64,000 nt of DNA from Pseudomonas asgharzadehiana. Lineage in GTDB: Bacteria; Pseudomonadota; Gammaproteobacteria; Pseudomonadales; Pseudomonadaceae. Below, in pieces: positions 18,472 to 27,277 of this stretch; positions within the stretch are counted from its first letter, which is position 1; each line of letters starts with the position of its first letter. The notes under the pieces are model-generated. The model had not been told where the DNA came from. It worked only from the letters and a program-made list of their open reading frames with translations, and did not search any database. Made by a program: the position numbers and the translations under genes. The DNA lies in NCBI RefSeq assembly GCF_019139815.1, contig NZ_CP077079.1:62001-126000 (forward strand), read 5' to 3'.

Positions 18472-19620
18472 TTACGCCAACAACGGCGGAAGTTCTTTAT
18501 TGAGGGCCAGTTTTTCCATCACGGCCGCGCCGGTCAGCGCATAACCCAGCAAGCGGCCACTGGCGTCGCGGCACAGGGCCTTGATGTCGGCGCCTTGGCC
18601 TTCGACGCTCCATACACCCTCGGTGCCGCGTGGCGGGGGCGAGACCACCAGCGGGCAGGCCGGGGTTTTCACGGTGACGGGCATGGGGCCGTAGCTGACG
18701 GCGGTGGCGTTGCCGGCCAGGGTCTGGGCCAGGGCGCGGGCGCAGGTCATCAGGGGCATGACATACAGCAGGTTCAAGCCGTCGACCTCGGCGCAGTCGC
18801 CCAGGGCGTAGATATTGGCGTGGGAGGTCTTGAGGTGGCGGTCCACCATGATGCCGCGGTTGGTTTGCAGGCCGGCGGCGGCGGCCAGGTCGGTGCGCGG
18901 TCGCAGGCCGATGGCCGAGACCACCAGGTCGCAGGGGATCACTTTACCGCCCGAAAGATGGGCTTCAAGCCCGTTTGCCGTGCGTTGCAGACGGTTGAGC
19001 ACCGGCCCTAGGTGGAAACGCGCGCCCAGGCTTTCCAGCCCGGCCTGCACGGCCGCGGCCGCCGCCGGGTGCAGCAGGGTCGGCATGACTTGCTCGCAGG
19101 GTGCAACCAGGTCGACTTCATAGCCGCCAAGCATCAGGTCGTTGGCGAATTCACAGCCGATCAGGCCGGCGCCGAGCAGCAGCACACGGCGCTTGCCGGC
19201 TGCGGCGGTGCGAAAGCGCGCATAGTCTTCGAGGTCGTTGATCGGGAAAATCAGTTCAGCCGCATCGCCCTCGACGGGCACCTGTACGGTCTGGGCGCCC
19301 CAGGCCAGGACCAGGTCGCGGTAAGCCACCGCCTCCTCGCCGATCCACAGGCGCTTGTGGCCTGGGTCAATGCCGCTGACACGCGTGTGGGTGCGCACTT
19401 GGGCCTTGAGCTGCTCGGCCATGGCGCCCGGTTCAGCCATGCTCAGGCCGTCGGCTTCCTTGTTTTTGCCAAAGCCGGTGGAGAGCATGGGCTTGGAGTA
19501 GGAACGCCCGTCATCCGCGGTGATCAGCAGCAAGGGGGTTTCGCTGTCGAGCTTGCGAAACTCCCGGGCCACGTTGTAACCGGCCAGTCCTGTGCCGATG
19601 ATCACGACAGGTGCGTTCAT
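18472..19620 (-). CDS. Rubredoxin-NAD(+) reductase
   Basis: The 382-residue flavoprotein begins with an FAD-binding [15 protein letters not shown] motif (GxGxxG at residues 9-14). It has the NAD-binding [16 protein letters not shown] motif near residue 150, and an FAD-contact [12 protein letters not shown] near residue 270. It transfers electrons from NADH to rubredoxin, which in pseudomonads serves alkane hydroxylases and oxidative-stress pathways. The rubredoxin gene lies 37 bp upstream on the same strand, so the two are probably cotranscribed (rubredoxin first). Also called AlkT/RubB in related species. Confidence 0.93.
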   Translation of the reverse strand: MNAPVVIIGTGLAGYNVAREFRKLDSETPLLLITADDGRSYSKPMLSTGFGKNKEADGLSMAEPGAMAEQLKAQVRTHTRVSGIDPGHKRLWIGEEAVAYRDLVLAWGAQTVQVPVEGDAAELIFPINDLEDYARFRTAAAGKRRVLLLGAGLIGCEFANDLMLGGYEVDLVAPCEQVMPTLLHPAAAAAVQAGLESLGARFHLGPVLNRLQRTANGLEAHLSGGKVIPCDLVVSAIGLRPRTDLAAAAGLQTNRGIMVDRHLKTSHANIYALGDCAEVDGLNLLYVMPLMTCARALAQTLAGNATAVSYGPMPVTVKTPACPLVVSPPPRGTEGVWSVEGQGADIKALCRDASGRLLGYALTGAAVMEKLALNKELPPLLA

Positions 19621-19657
19621 TCCATTCTCCTTGTAGTACGTTTCTCAAATGTTCAGA

Positions 19658-19825
19658 TCAGCCGATTTCGATCATTTCGAAATCCATCTTGCCCACGCCG
19701 CAGTCTGGGCACAGCCAGTCGGCCGGCACATCTTCCCAGCGCGTGCCTGGCGCAATTCCGTCATCCGGCCAGCCGTCTGCTTCGTTGTAAATAAGGCCAC
19801 AGACGATACATTGCCACTTCTTCAT
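19658..19825 (-). CDS. rubA: Rubredoxin
   Basis: A 55-residue iron protein with two CxxC knuckles, CIVC (residues 6-9) and CPDC (39-42), that bind the single Fe(Cys)4 site. The aromatic core is intact (Trp4, Tyr13, Trp19, Trp30, Trp37). I set the start at ATG 19825, giving [10 protein letters not shown]. It passes electrons from the adjacent reductase to its acceptor. Only one rubredoxin gene is present here, whereas P. aeruginosa has two side by side. Confidence 0.97.
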   Translation of the reverse strand: MKKWQCIVCGLIYNEADGWPDDGIAPGTRWEDVPADWLCPDCGVGKMDFEMIEIG

Positions 19826-20021
19826 TACTTGCTTCCTCAGGGTCCAGGCAGATTGGCCGGCGGTCGATGGATCCAGCGTTGCCGCACGGCTCAGGGCGTT
19901 TTGTACTGATCGGGGGCGCCAGATGCAAGCCTGATCGACGCAAGGCGCCGGTTCTGCCCGGCAAAAGTCCAAGGTGCCATGGTAAGCTCGCCGCCTCTTT
20001 TGCCGCCCATACTGACTCACC

Positions 20022-20585
20022 GTGCCGCATTCAATCGCCCTTCCCGATGCTTGCCGATGGCTGACCCAGAGCCGTCTGAGCCCTCTTCCCGCGCCTTTGG
20101 CCCTTGCCTGGCTGTTCGATGAAGGCTCGCTGACGCGACGGCTGACGCGGCTGTCAAACGATGGCTTCAGCGTGACGCCACTGTTCGAAGGCTGGCAGCC
20201 GCTGCGGGACGATGAGTGTGCCGCCCTTGAGCTTGCCCCGGCCACGGTAGGCTGGGTACGCGAAGTGTATTTGCGCGGGCATGGCCAGCCGTGGGTATTT
20301 GCCCGAAGCGTCGCATCACGCAGTGCCTTGCAGGGCGACGGCTTGCATATGGACGAACTGGGCAGCCGTTCGCTGGGGGAGTTGCTGTTCTGCGACCGCG
20401 CATTCACCCGGCGGGCGATCGAAGTGTGCCGTTATCCCCGGCATTGGCTGCCGACCACCGACCAGGCCGACGAACTATGGGCCCGCCGCTCGCGCTTCGA
20501 CCGTGGGGGGCTGAGCGTGCTGGTGGCGGAGATCTTCCTGCCGGGCTTCTGGCAGGCGCTGCATGACCATCCGGAGAACTGCTGA
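20022..20585 (+). CDS. ubiC: Chorismate pyruvate-lyase (ubiquinone pathway)
   Basis: The 187-residue product starting at GTG 20022 ([14 protein letters not shown]) fits UbiC in length and pattern: [15 protein letters not shown] in the N-terminal half, [19 protein letters not shown] in the middle, and [20 protein letters not shown] at the end. It converts chorismate to 4-hydroxybenzoate and pyruvate, the first committed step of ubiquinone synthesis. Its TGA overlaps the ubiA ATG by one base, so the two enzymes are translationally coupled. Confidence 0.95.
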   Translation: MPHSIALPDACRWLTQSRLSPLPAPLALAWLFDEGSLTRRLTRLSNDGFSVTPLFEGWQPLRDDECAALELAPATVGWVREVYLRGHGQPWVFARSVASRSALQGDGLHMDELGSRSLGELLFCDRAFTRRAIEVCRYPRHWLPTTDQADELWARRSRFDRGGLSVLVAEIFLPGFWQALHDHPENC

Positions 20586-21475
20586 TGTATCAACGCTTGC
20601 TCAAGTCCTTGAACCGCTTGAACCCCAGGGCCTGGGACTTTATTCAGTTGACACGCATGGACAAGCCCATCGGCATTTACCTGTTGCTGTGGCCTACGCT
20701 GTGGGCGCTGTGGATTGCCGGCAAGGGCTCGCCGTCGCTGGCTAATATCGTGATTTTCGTGCTGGGCGTGATACTCACCCGGGCCGGCGGCTGCGTGATC
20801 AACGACTGGGCCGATCGCAAGGTCGACGGCCATGTAAAGCGCACGGCACAACGCCCGCTGGCCAGCGGCAAGATCAGTTCAAAAGAGGCGCTGGTGTTCT
20901 TTGCGCTGCTGATGGGCATCAGTTTCCTGCTGGTATTGCTCACCAACGCCACCACCATCCTGCTGTCCCTTGGCGGCCTGGCGCTAGCGGCAAGCTACCC
21001 GTTCATGAAGCGCTACACCTATTACCCGCAGGTGGTGCTGGGCGCAGCGTTTTCCTGGGGCATGCCGATGGCGTTTACCGCCCAAACCGGTGATCTGCCG
21101 GCCACCGCATGGCTGTTGTACATCGCCAACCTGTTGTGGACGGTGGGTTATGACACTTATTACGCCATGACCGACCGCGACGACGACTTGAAGATCGGCG
21201 TGAAATCCACCGCAATTCTGTTCGGCGATGCCGACCGGGTGATCATCCTCACGTTGCAGGGCCTGGCGCTGGTGTGCCTGTTGCTGGCGGGCGTGCGGTT
21301 TGAGCTGGGCGGCTGGTTCCACCTGGGGCTGCTGGCGGCGGCGGGCTGTTTTGCCTGGGAGTTCTGGTATACCCGCGACAGGGACCGCATGAAGTGCTTC
21401 AAGGCGTTTTTACACAACCACTGGGCGGGGTTGGCGATTTTTGTCGGGATTGTGGTGGATTACGCGGTTCGCTGA
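20585..21475 (+). CDS. ubiA: 4-hydroxybenzoate polyprenyltransferase
   Basis: This 296-residue membrane protein carries both Asp-rich motifs of the UbiA family: NDWADRKVD near residue 80, and DRDDDLKIG near residue 200. Several hydrophobic helices lie between and after them. It attaches the polyprenyl tail to 4-hydroxybenzoate in the inner membrane. It is directly downstream of ubiC with TGATG overlap and directly upstream of a REP pair. Confidence 0.97.
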   Translation: MYQRLLKSLNRLNPRAWDFIQLTRMDKPIGIYLLLWPTLWALWIAGKGSPSLANIVIFVLGVILTRAGGCVINDWADRKVDGHVKRTAQRPLASGKISSKEALVFFALLMGISFLLVLLTNATTILLSLGGLALAASYPFMKRYTYYPQVVLGAAFSWGMPMAFTAQTGDLPATAWLLYIANLLWTVGYDTYYAMTDRDDDLKIGVKSTAILFGDADRVIILTLQGLALVCLLLAGVRFELGGWFHLGLLAAAGCFAWEFWYTRDRDRMKCFKAFLHNHWAGLAIFVGIVVDYAVR

Positions 21476-21500
21476 GGTTTTGCAGTGCCTGGTCGGACCT

Positions 21501-21567
21501 CATCGGGGGCAAGCCCCCTCCCACAGGGGAACGCATTTCAAATGTGGGAGGGGGCTTGCCCCCGATG
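21501..21567. repeat. REP inverted pair between convergent ubiA and the COG4315 gene
   Basis: CATCGGGGGCAAGCCCCCTC and its inverted copy GAGGGGGCTTGCCCCCGATG flank a short spacer. The pair lies between two convergent genes, the commonest REP location. Confidence 0.95.
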
Positions 21568-21587
21568 GATTCAGCGGCGCCGCAGGC

Positions 21588-21965
21588 TTATGGCTTGATG
21601 ATGTGCCAAACCCCACCCTTGCCGTCACCGGTCTTGTCACCGGCCTTCTTGTCGTCCTTGTAGGTGTACACCGGCTTGCCTTTGTAAGCCCACTGGCTGG
21701 TCTGGTCATCACGTGTAATAACCGTCCAATCGCCCGTCTTTGTATCTGTGGATTCAGCCTTCAGCGGTGGCCAGTTGGTCGCGCATTGGTCCTTGCACGC
21801 CGACTTGCCGTCGGCATCTTTGTCGAAGGTATAGAGCGTCATGCCCTTGTGATCCACCAACATCCCCTCTTTAGTCATCGCCGGCTCTGCAGCAAACGCC
21901 AGGCCTGGCAGTGTCATCACCGCCGATAGCAGCAGGGCTTTCCAGGAAACAGTGCTGTAAGTCAT
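21588..21965 (-). CDS. Secreted COG4315 protein with Yx(F/Y)xxD motifs
   Basis: I placed the start at ATG 21965 because AAGGAAGG precedes it, giving a clean signal peptide (MTYSTVSWKALLLSAVMTLP, cleavage after AFA). The mature protein of about 100 residues has YTFDKD and YTYKDD, the paired motif of this family, plus two Cys in KSACKDQCATNWPPL. The family is annotated as predicted lipoprotein-like, but no lipobox Cys is seen here, so a soluble periplasmic protein is likely. Function is unknown. It diverges from phoB. Confidence 0.85.
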   Translation of the reverse strand: MTYSTVSWKALLLSAVMTLPGLAFAAEPAMTKEGMLVDHKGMTLYTFDKDADGKSACKDQCATNWPPLKAESTDTKTGDWTVITRDDQTSQWAYKGKPVYTYKDDKKAGDKTGDGKGGVWHIIKP

Positions 21966-22047
21966 CGGAACCTTCCTTTTGTGGTTGTCAGGATTCGGAC
22001 CCAAAGGGTAGTCCAGAGTGCCGTGAATTGCCCGAGCGACTAAATTA

Positions 22048-22065
22048 CTGTCACACGACTGCAAT
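22048..22065 (+). promoter_or_regulatory. PHO box upstream of phoB
   Basis: CTGTCAC-ACGA-CTGCAAT matches the PhoB binding consensus of two 7-bp direct repeats with a 4-bp spacer. It sits 73 bp before the phoB ATG, with a -10-like TATCTAAT at about 22074-22081. It should give autoactivation of phoBR under phosphate limitation. Confidence 0.85.
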
Positions 22066-22120
22066 AATTCCGTTATCTAATGCGGCGCAAGACAGTTAAA
22101 TGACAAGAGGATTTTTGAGC

Positions 22121-22810
22121 ATGGTTGGCAGGAGCATTCTGATTGTTGACGACGAAGCGCCCATTCGCGAGATGATCGCCGTTGCGTTGGAAATGGCCGG
22201 CTACGACTGCCTGGAGGCGGAGAACTCCCAGCAGGCCCATGCCATTATCGTCGACCGCAAGCCGGACCTGATCCTGCTCGACTGGATGCTGCCCGGCACC
22301 TCCGGCATCGAACTGGCCCGCCGCCTCAAGCGCGACGAGCTGACCGGGGACATTCCGATCATCATGCTCACCGCCAAGGGCGAAGAGGACAACAAGATCC
22401 AGGGCCTGGAAGTGGGCGCCGATGACTACATCACCAAGCCCTTTTCCCCACGCGAGCTGGTCGCGCGCCTCAAAGCCGTACTGCGCCGTGCCGGCCCGAC
22501 GGATGGCGAAGCGCCGATCGAAGTCGGCGGCCTGTTGCTGGACCCGATCAGCCACCGCGTGACCATCGACGGCAAGCCTGCCGAGATGGGCCCTACCGAA
22601 TACCGCCTGCTGCAGTTCTTCATGACCCACCAGGAGCGCGCCTACACCCGTGGCCAGTTGCTGGACCAGGTGTGGGGCGGCAACGTGTACGTGGAAGAGC
22701 GCACCGTGGACGTGCATATCCGCCGCCTGCGCAAAGCCTTGGGCGATGCCTATGAGAATCTGGTACAAACCGTGCGCGGCACCGGCTATCGCTTTTCCAC
22801 CAAGGGCTGA
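22121..22810 (+). CDS. phoB: PhoB, phosphate-response regulator
   Basis: The start at ATG 22121 gives the canonical [20 protein letters not shown] (229 residues). The receiver domain has the acidic pair Asp10/Asp11, phospho-acceptor Asp54 in ILLDWMLPG, Thr84 and Lys106 (ITKPF). The OmpR-type winged helix follows from about 130 ([16 protein letters not shown] region, then [12 protein letters not shown]). PhoB-P binds PHO boxes and recruits RNA polymerase for phosphate-starvation genes, including pstS further along this window. Confidence 0.98.
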   Translation: MVGRSILIVDDEAPIREMIAVALEMAGYDCLEAENSQQAHAIIVDRKPDLILLDWMLPGTSGIELARRLKRDELTGDIPIIMLTAKGEEDNKIQGLEVGADDYITKPFSPRELVARLKAVLRRAGPTDGEAPIEVGGLLLDPISHRVTIDGKPAEMGPTEYRLLQFFMTHQERAYTRGQLLDQVWGGNVYVEERTVDVHIRRLRKALGDAYENLVQTVRGTGYRFSTKG

Positions 22811-22868
22811 GCCCGTCGCTTCGTGACTCAAGAGCCTGACTTAACAGCTGACAAGGACGCATGTTCAA

Positions 22869-24191
22869 GTGAACCAGAACTGGCATGGCACCCTGATCCG
22901 TCACATGCTTTTGTTGATTACTGGCTGCCTGTTGGTGGGGTTGATCAGTGGCTACTACGGGTGGAGCCTGGCTATCGGCATCGGCCTGTACCTGGGCTGG
23001 ACCCTCAAGCAACTGTTGCGCCTGCATGAATGGCTGCGCCAGCACAAACCCGACGAAGCGCCACCCGACGGCTACGGCCTGTGGGGCGAGGTGTTCGACA
23101 GCATCTACCATCTGCAACGCCGCGACCAACGTGTGCGCGGGCGCCTGCAAGCGGTGATCGATCGGGTGCAGGAGTCGACCGCTGCGCTCAAGGACGCAGT
23201 GATCATGCTCGACAGCGACGGCAACCTGGAATGGTGGAACCGCGCGGCCGAAACCCTGCTGGGCCTCAAGACGCCCCAGGACAGCGGCCAACCCGTGACC
23301 AACCTGGTACGCCACCCGCGCTTCAAGGAGTACTTCGAGCAAGACAACTACGAAGAAGCCCTGGAGATCCCCTCGCCGACCAATGACCGCGTGCGCATCC
23401 AGCTCTACCTGACGCGCTACGGCAACAACGAACACCTGATGCTGGTGCGCGACGTGACCCGCATCCACCAGTTGGAACAGATGCGCAAAGACTTCGTCGC
23501 CAACGTTTCCCACGAGCTGCGCACGCCATTGACGGTGATCTGCGGTTACCTGGAGACCCTGTTGGATAACGTTGACGAGATCAACCCGCGCTGGAGCCGT
23601 GCCCTGCAACAGATGCAGCAACAAGGTTCGCGCATGCAGACCCTGCTCAACGACCTGCTGTTGCTGGCCAAGCTGGAAGCCACGGATTACCCGTCGGACA
23701 ACCAACCGGTGGCCGTGCAAAGCCTGTTGCAGACCATCAAGAATGACGCCAAGGCCCTGTCCGGCGAGCGCGGGCAACAGATCAGCCTGGAGGCCGACCC
23801 GGCAGTGATGCTCAAGGGCAGTGAGGGTGAATTGCGCAGTGCGTTCTCCAACCTGGTGTTCAATGCCGTGAAATACACCCAGGACAAGGGCACTATCCGC
23901 ATCCGCTGGTGGGCCGACGCTCAAGGCGCGCACCTGAGCGTGCAGGACTCCGGCATCGGTATCGACGCCAAGCATTTGCCGCGCCTGACCGAACGCTTCT
24001 ACCGCGTCGATTCCAGCCGCAACTCCAACACCGGCGGCACCGGGCTGGGGCTGGCGATCGTCAAGCATGTGTTGCTGCGCCACCGCGCGCGCCTGGAAAT
24101 CAGCAGCGTGCTGGGGCATGGCAGTACGTTTACCTGCCATTTCCCGGCGACGCAGGTGACCCGTGCGCGCCTCGTCGGGAATGACGAATAA
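22869..24191 (+). CDS. phoR: PhoR, phosphate-sensing histidine kinase
   Basis: The 440-residue kinase starts at GTG 22869 (MNQNWHGTLIRHM). Two hydrophobic segments lie within residues 12-50, followed by a short linker and a PAS domain at about 95-200. The HisKA motif VSHELRTPL has His215. The ATPase domain has FSNLVFNAVKYT, DSGIGID and GGTGLGLAIVKHVL. With no large periplasmic domain, it senses phosphate through PstSCAB-PhoU rather than directly. It lies 58 bp after phoB. Confidence 0.97.
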   Translation: MNQNWHGTLIRHMLLLITGCLLVGLISGYYGWSLAIGIGLYLGWTLKQLLRLHEWLRQHKPDEAPPDGYGLWGEVFDSIYHLQRRDQRVRGRLQAVIDRVQESTAALKDAVIMLDSDGNLEWWNRAAETLLGLKTPQDSGQPVTNLVRHPRFKEYFEQDNYEEALEIPSPTNDRVRIQLYLTRYGNNEHLMLVRDVTRIHQLEQMRKDFVANVSHELRTPLTVICGYLETLLDNVDEINPRWSRALQQMQQQGSRMQTLLNDLLLLAKLEATDYPSDNQPVAVQSLLQTIKNDAKALSGERGQQISLEADPAVMLKGSEGELRSAFSNLVFNAVKYTQDKGTIRIRWWADAQGAHLSVQDSGIGIDAKHLPRLTERFYRVDSSRNSNTGGTGLGLAIVKHVLLRHRARLEISSVLGHGSTFTCHFPATQVTRARLVGNDE

Positions 24192-24213
24192 CTCGAAACA
24201 ACGCAAGACCCAA

Positions 24214-24236
24214 TGTGGGAGGGGGCCCCTCCCACA
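24214..24236. repeat. Shortened REP hairpin after phoR
   Basis: TGTGGGAGGGGG runs directly into CCCTCCCACA, so the usual CTTGCTC loop is missing. It reads as an internally deleted REP palindrome and may serve as a transcript end for phoBR. Confidence 0.75.
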
Positions 24237-24392
24237 GTGGATTTGTGTCGTTTTGGAGGGTGTATTCCACACCCCACCCGGCAGCAACCACTAGGCAAGC
24301 GCCCCATCAGCGGCTACATTGGCCGACTTGCGCCTGCCTTTCAGGCCCACCCGCCATCCCTTATTGACACACGGAACCTGCAAAACCCCATC

Positions 24393-25733
24393 ATGGACCC
24401 TTCCCCTGGTATCACCTTCGCCACACTCTTCGCCGACTTCGGCATGATCCTTTTTGCTCTGATCCTGGTACTGCTCAACGGCTTTTTCGTTGCGGCGGAA
24501 TTTGCCATGGTCAAACTGCGTTCGACCAGGGTCGAAGCCATCGCCCACACCAACGGCTGGCGCGGGCAGATCCTGCGCACCGTCCACAGCCAGCTCGACG
24601 CCTACCTGTCGGCCTGCCAGCTGGGTATCACCCTCGCCTCCCTGGGCCTGGGCTGGGTCGGCGAGCCGGCCTTCGCGCACATCCTCGAACCGCTGTTGGG
24701 CGCCGTGGGCGTCGAATCGCCGGAAGTGATCAAGGGCGTGTCGTTCTTTGCGGCGTTCTTCGTGATTTCCTACCTGCACATCGTGGTCGGCGAACTGGCG
24801 CCCAAGTCCTGGGCCATTCGCAAGCCTGAGCTGTTGTCGCTGTGGACGGCGGTGCCGCTGTACCTGTTCTACTGGGCCATGTACCCGGCGATCTATCTGC
24901 TCAACGCCAGTGCCAACGCTATCTTGCGTATCGCCGGCCAAGGCGAGCCCGGCCCGCACCATGAACACCATTACAGCCGTGAAGAACTCAAGCTGATCCT
25001 GCACTCCAGCCGTGGCCAGGACCCGAGCGACCAAGGCATGCGCGTACTGGCTTCGGCGGTGGAAATGGGCGAGCTGGAAGTGGTGGATTGGGCCAACTCC
25101 CGGGAAGACCTGGTGACCCTGGACTTCAACGCCCCGCTCAAAGAGATCCTGGCGCTGTTCCGCCGCCACAAATTCAGCCGCTACCCGGTGTATGACGCGG
25201 TGCGCAACGAGTTCGTGGGGCTGCTGCACATCAAGGACCTGCTGTTGGAACTGGCAGCCCTGGACCACCTCCCCGAGTCGTTCAACCTGGCCGAACTGAC
25301 CCGCCCACTGGAGCGTGTGTCGCGCCATATGCCGTTGTCGCAGTTGCTGGAGCAGTTCCGTAAGGGCGGCGCGCACTTCGCCCTGGTGGAAGAAGCCGAC
25401 GGCAAGATCATCGGCTACCTGACCATGGAAGACGTGCTGGAAGTGTTGGTGGGCGATATCCAGGACGAACACCGCAAGGCCGAGCGCGGCGTCCTGGCCT
25501 ACCAGCCGGGCAAGCTGCTGGTACGCGGCGATACGCCGTTGTTCAAGGTGGAGCGCCTGTTGGGTGTCGATCTGGACCACATCGAAGCGGAAACCCTGGC
25601 CGGGCTGATCTACGACACGCTCAAGCGCGTGCCAGAAGAAGAAGAAGTGCTGGAAGTCGAAGGCCTGCGCATCATCATCAAAAAGATGAAAGGGCCAAAA
25701 ATCGTGCTGGCCAAGGTGCTGCTGCTGGACTGA
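24393..25733 (+). CDS. CNNM/CorC-family (HlyC/CorC) membrane transporter
   Basis: The 446-residue protein starting at ATG 24393 has a DUF21 (CNNM) membrane domain at about residues 10-200 (LVLLNGFFVAAEFAMVKLRS). A pair of CBS domains at about 220-345 follows (EILALFRRHKFSRYPVYD; FALVEEADGKIIGYLTMEDV). A transporter-associated CorC_HlyC domain lies at about 360-445. Such proteins are linked to magnesium or cobalt efflux; the hemolysin name is historical. An in-frame extension upstream lacks a convincing start. The function beyond family level is not settled by the sequence. Confidence 0.88.
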   Translation: MDPSPGITFATLFADFGMILFALILVLLNGFFVAAEFAMVKLRSTRVEAIAHTNGWRGQILRTVHSQLDAYLSACQLGITLASLGLGWVGEPAFAHILEPLLGAVGVESPEVIKGVSFFAAFFVISYLHIVVGELAPKSWAIRKPELLSLWTAVPLYLFYWAMYPAIYLLNASANAILRIAGQGEPGPHHEHHYSREELKLILHSSRGQDPSDQGMRVLASAVEMGELEVVDWANSREDLVTLDFNAPLKEILALFRRHKFSRYPVYDAVRNEFVGLLHIKDLLLELAALDHLPESFNLAELTRPLERVSRHMPLSQLLEQFRKGGAHFALVEEADGKIIGYLTMEDVLEVLVGDIQDEHRKAERGVLAYQPGKLLVRGDTPLFKVERLLGVDLDHIEAETLAGLIYDTLKRVPEEEEVLEVEGLRIIIKKMKGPKIVLAKVLLLD

Positions 25734-25736
25734 CCC

Positions 25737-26408
25737 TCAATTGCCCAACGCAAAGTTGGGCAATGCGCCGACGGGTTGGTTGAACTCATACGGGATCGAC
25801 ACCAACCCCGCCTCGGTGGCCCGCTGCACCACAAAGTGCAGGTGCGGCCCGCTGCTGTTGCCGGTATTGCCCGATAATGCCAGCGGGCTCCCCACCGCCA
25901 CGCGCTGCCCCGCCCTCACACTGACCGACCCTTGCTTGAGATGCAGGTACACGCCTTGGGTGCCATCATCGTGCTGCACCCGCACAAAATTGCCCGAGGC
26001 ATCATTGCCGCGCCCGGCCTGCTCGTTCTCGACCTTCACCACCACCCCGCTGCGCGCCGCAATGATCGGCGTGCCTTCGGGCATGGCAATGTCCATGGCG
26101 TAGCGGCTCTTGGCGTCGGTGTGGCTGAAGCTGCCGTTGGGGCCTTGGGTCAGGCGGAACGGGCCGCCGCGCCAGGGTAAGGGGTAACGGTAGGCTTGCG
26201 GTCGGTAGAGGGGTTTTGGCATGTCGAGCACCGGTCGTCTTACACGCTCGACTCGGCGCTCATGCAGCTCAAACGCTTGAGCGCCCGGGGTGTGCCGGTC
26301 GCTGAAAAACACCACGCCATTGGCGTCGGTGGATTTGTAGAGGGTCATGGCCAAGGTCGAGGTAGTGACCGAGGCCAGCCCGCAGCACAGTAAAAGGCGA
26401 AGGAGCAT
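25737..26408 (-). CDS. Secreted M23-family peptidase with DUF4124 domain
   Basis: The 223-residue protein has a signal peptide (MLLRLLLCCGLASVTTSTLA). Residues about 22-60 are DUF4124-like (LYKSTDANGVVFFSDRHTPG). A LytM/M23 domain follows with His96 and Asp106 (HTDAKSRYAMD), YLHL near 155, and GPHLHF at 187-192, which are the zinc ligands and active site. It is likely to cut peptidoglycan cross-links in the periplasm, or to regulate amidases if inactive, though the key residues look intact. It ends 3 bp from the convergent CNNM gene. Confidence 0.88.
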   Translation of the reverse strand: MLLRLLLCCGLASVTTSTLAMTLYKSTDANGVVFFSDRHTPGAQAFELHERRVERVRRPVLDMPKPLYRPQAYRYPLPWRGGPFRLTQGPNGSFSHTDAKSRYAMDIAMPEGTPIIAARSGVVVKVENEQAGRGNDASGNFVRVQHDDGTQGVYLHLKQGSVSVRAGQRVAVGSPLALSGNTGNSSGPHLHFVVQRATEAGLVSIPYEFNQPVGALPNFALGN

Positions 26409-26463
26409 GGTGTGAACCTTCCGAAATGACTGAGCGGCAGGTTAGCAAGTGTGGATGACAGCT

Positions 26464-26763
26464 CTATGCTGGCAGCCCCTTAAAACAAATATCCACGTTC
26501 ATCTGCGCGGCTGCCGACAAATTGACCAAAGCATCCAGCGAAAGTTTGTCGATCTTGCCGGTGAGTACGTCGTTGAGGCGGGGCTGACTGATACCCAGTC
26601 TGTGGGCGGCTTCTTTTTGAGAAAGCCCCCAGCCGCGGATGGTTTTGCACAGTTCCAACAACAGTTTTGAACGCAGCCGCATATTGGCGGCTTGCTGAGG
26701 GGTATCTTCCAACGCGTCCCAGACGGAGCTGAAACGTTCACCGTGAATGTTTTGATTTGTCAT
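26464..26763 (-). CDS. HigA-type antitoxin, XRE-family HTH
   Basis: The 99-residue protein contains the helix-turn-helix WGLSQKEAAHRLGISQPRLND near the middle, followed by LTGKIDKLSLDALVNLSAA. This is the HTH_37 pattern of antitoxins paired with Gp49-like toxins. Its start is 3 bp after the toxin stop, so the order is toxin first, antitoxin second, as in higBA. It should neutralise the toxin and repress the shared promoter. Confidence 0.9.
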   Translation of the reverse strand: MTNQNIHGERFSSVWDALEDTPQQAANMRLRSKLLLELCKTIRGWGLSQKEAAHRLGISQPRLNDVLTGKIDKLSLDALVNLSAAAQMNVDICFKGLPA

Positions 26764-26766
26764 GGC

Positions 26767-27090
26767 TTAACCTATCTCCTGCAACCTGGCGCGAGCCAGT
26801 TCGATATCCCGCCCTTCGGTTTTCTGTGTGGTCTTGCGCAGTGCATGCAGCACATAAACAGCCTCAGGCCGGTTGACCACATAGAACACCCGAAACGCTC
26901 CCGACTCCTGAGTAACTCTAATCTCACTGACGCCCCGCCCCATGGTTCTCATCGGCTTGCAATCACAAGGCTGTTCGCCCTGCTGCAAGAGGTCCAACTG
27001 AAAACCCACGGCCCTACGGGCATCGAGCGGGAACGCTTTGAGATCCTTGAGCGAGCTTCCTAAAAACACTACGTCCTTGTGCCTTGGCAT
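26767..27090 (-). CDS. HigB/Gp49-like toxin of the RelE superfamily
   Basis: I chose ATG 27090 because AGGAAAGGAGAGG lies just upstream; the longer frame back to 27171 has no such site. The 107-residue product has the DUF891/Gp49 pattern: SSLKDLKAFPLDARRAVGFQ, CKPMRTMGRGVSEIRV, FRVFYVVNRPEAVYVLHALR and a closing KKT-like QKTEGRDIELARARL. Relatives cut mRNA on the ribosome. It forms a two-gene operon with the downstream antitoxin. Confidence 0.88.
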   Translation of the reverse strand: MPRHKDVVFLGSSLKDLKAFPLDARRAVGFQLDLLQQGEQPCDCKPMRTMGRGVSEIRVTQESGAFRVFYVVNRPEAVYVLHALRKTTQKTEGRDIELARARLQEIG

Positions 27091-27174
27091 TGGCCTCTCC
27101 TTTCCTGGAAAGAAAAAGCCTAATCGACGATTCGGGCATAAGCGGTGGACGTTTGTTTCAAGGCATAGCAAAGG

Positions 27175-27222
27175 CTCGATAACGCTGAAGCGTTATCGAG
27201 AGACTATATCGAAACAGATATA
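27175..27222 (-). promoter_or_regulatory. Two adjacent palindromes upstream of the higBA-like operon
   Basis: A perfect 11-bp inverted repeat, CTCGATAACGC-TGAA-GCGTTATCGAG (27175-27200), is followed by TATATC-GAAACA-GATATA (27205-27222). They lie 85-132 bp upstream of the toxin start. They are likely antitoxin operators, the second overlapping an AT-rich promoter; the first could instead form an RNA hairpin. Confidence 0.6.
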
Positions 27223-27277
27223 AATCAAACCAGAAATGGGGAATCAGACAGCCGGTCGATTTCCGATATTCAGGCGC

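Noticed and set aside
21501..21567. Repeated palindromes considered as a CRISPR array
   Set aside because: Units occur singly or in inverted pairs scattered over the window with no regular spacers or cas genes; they are REP elements.
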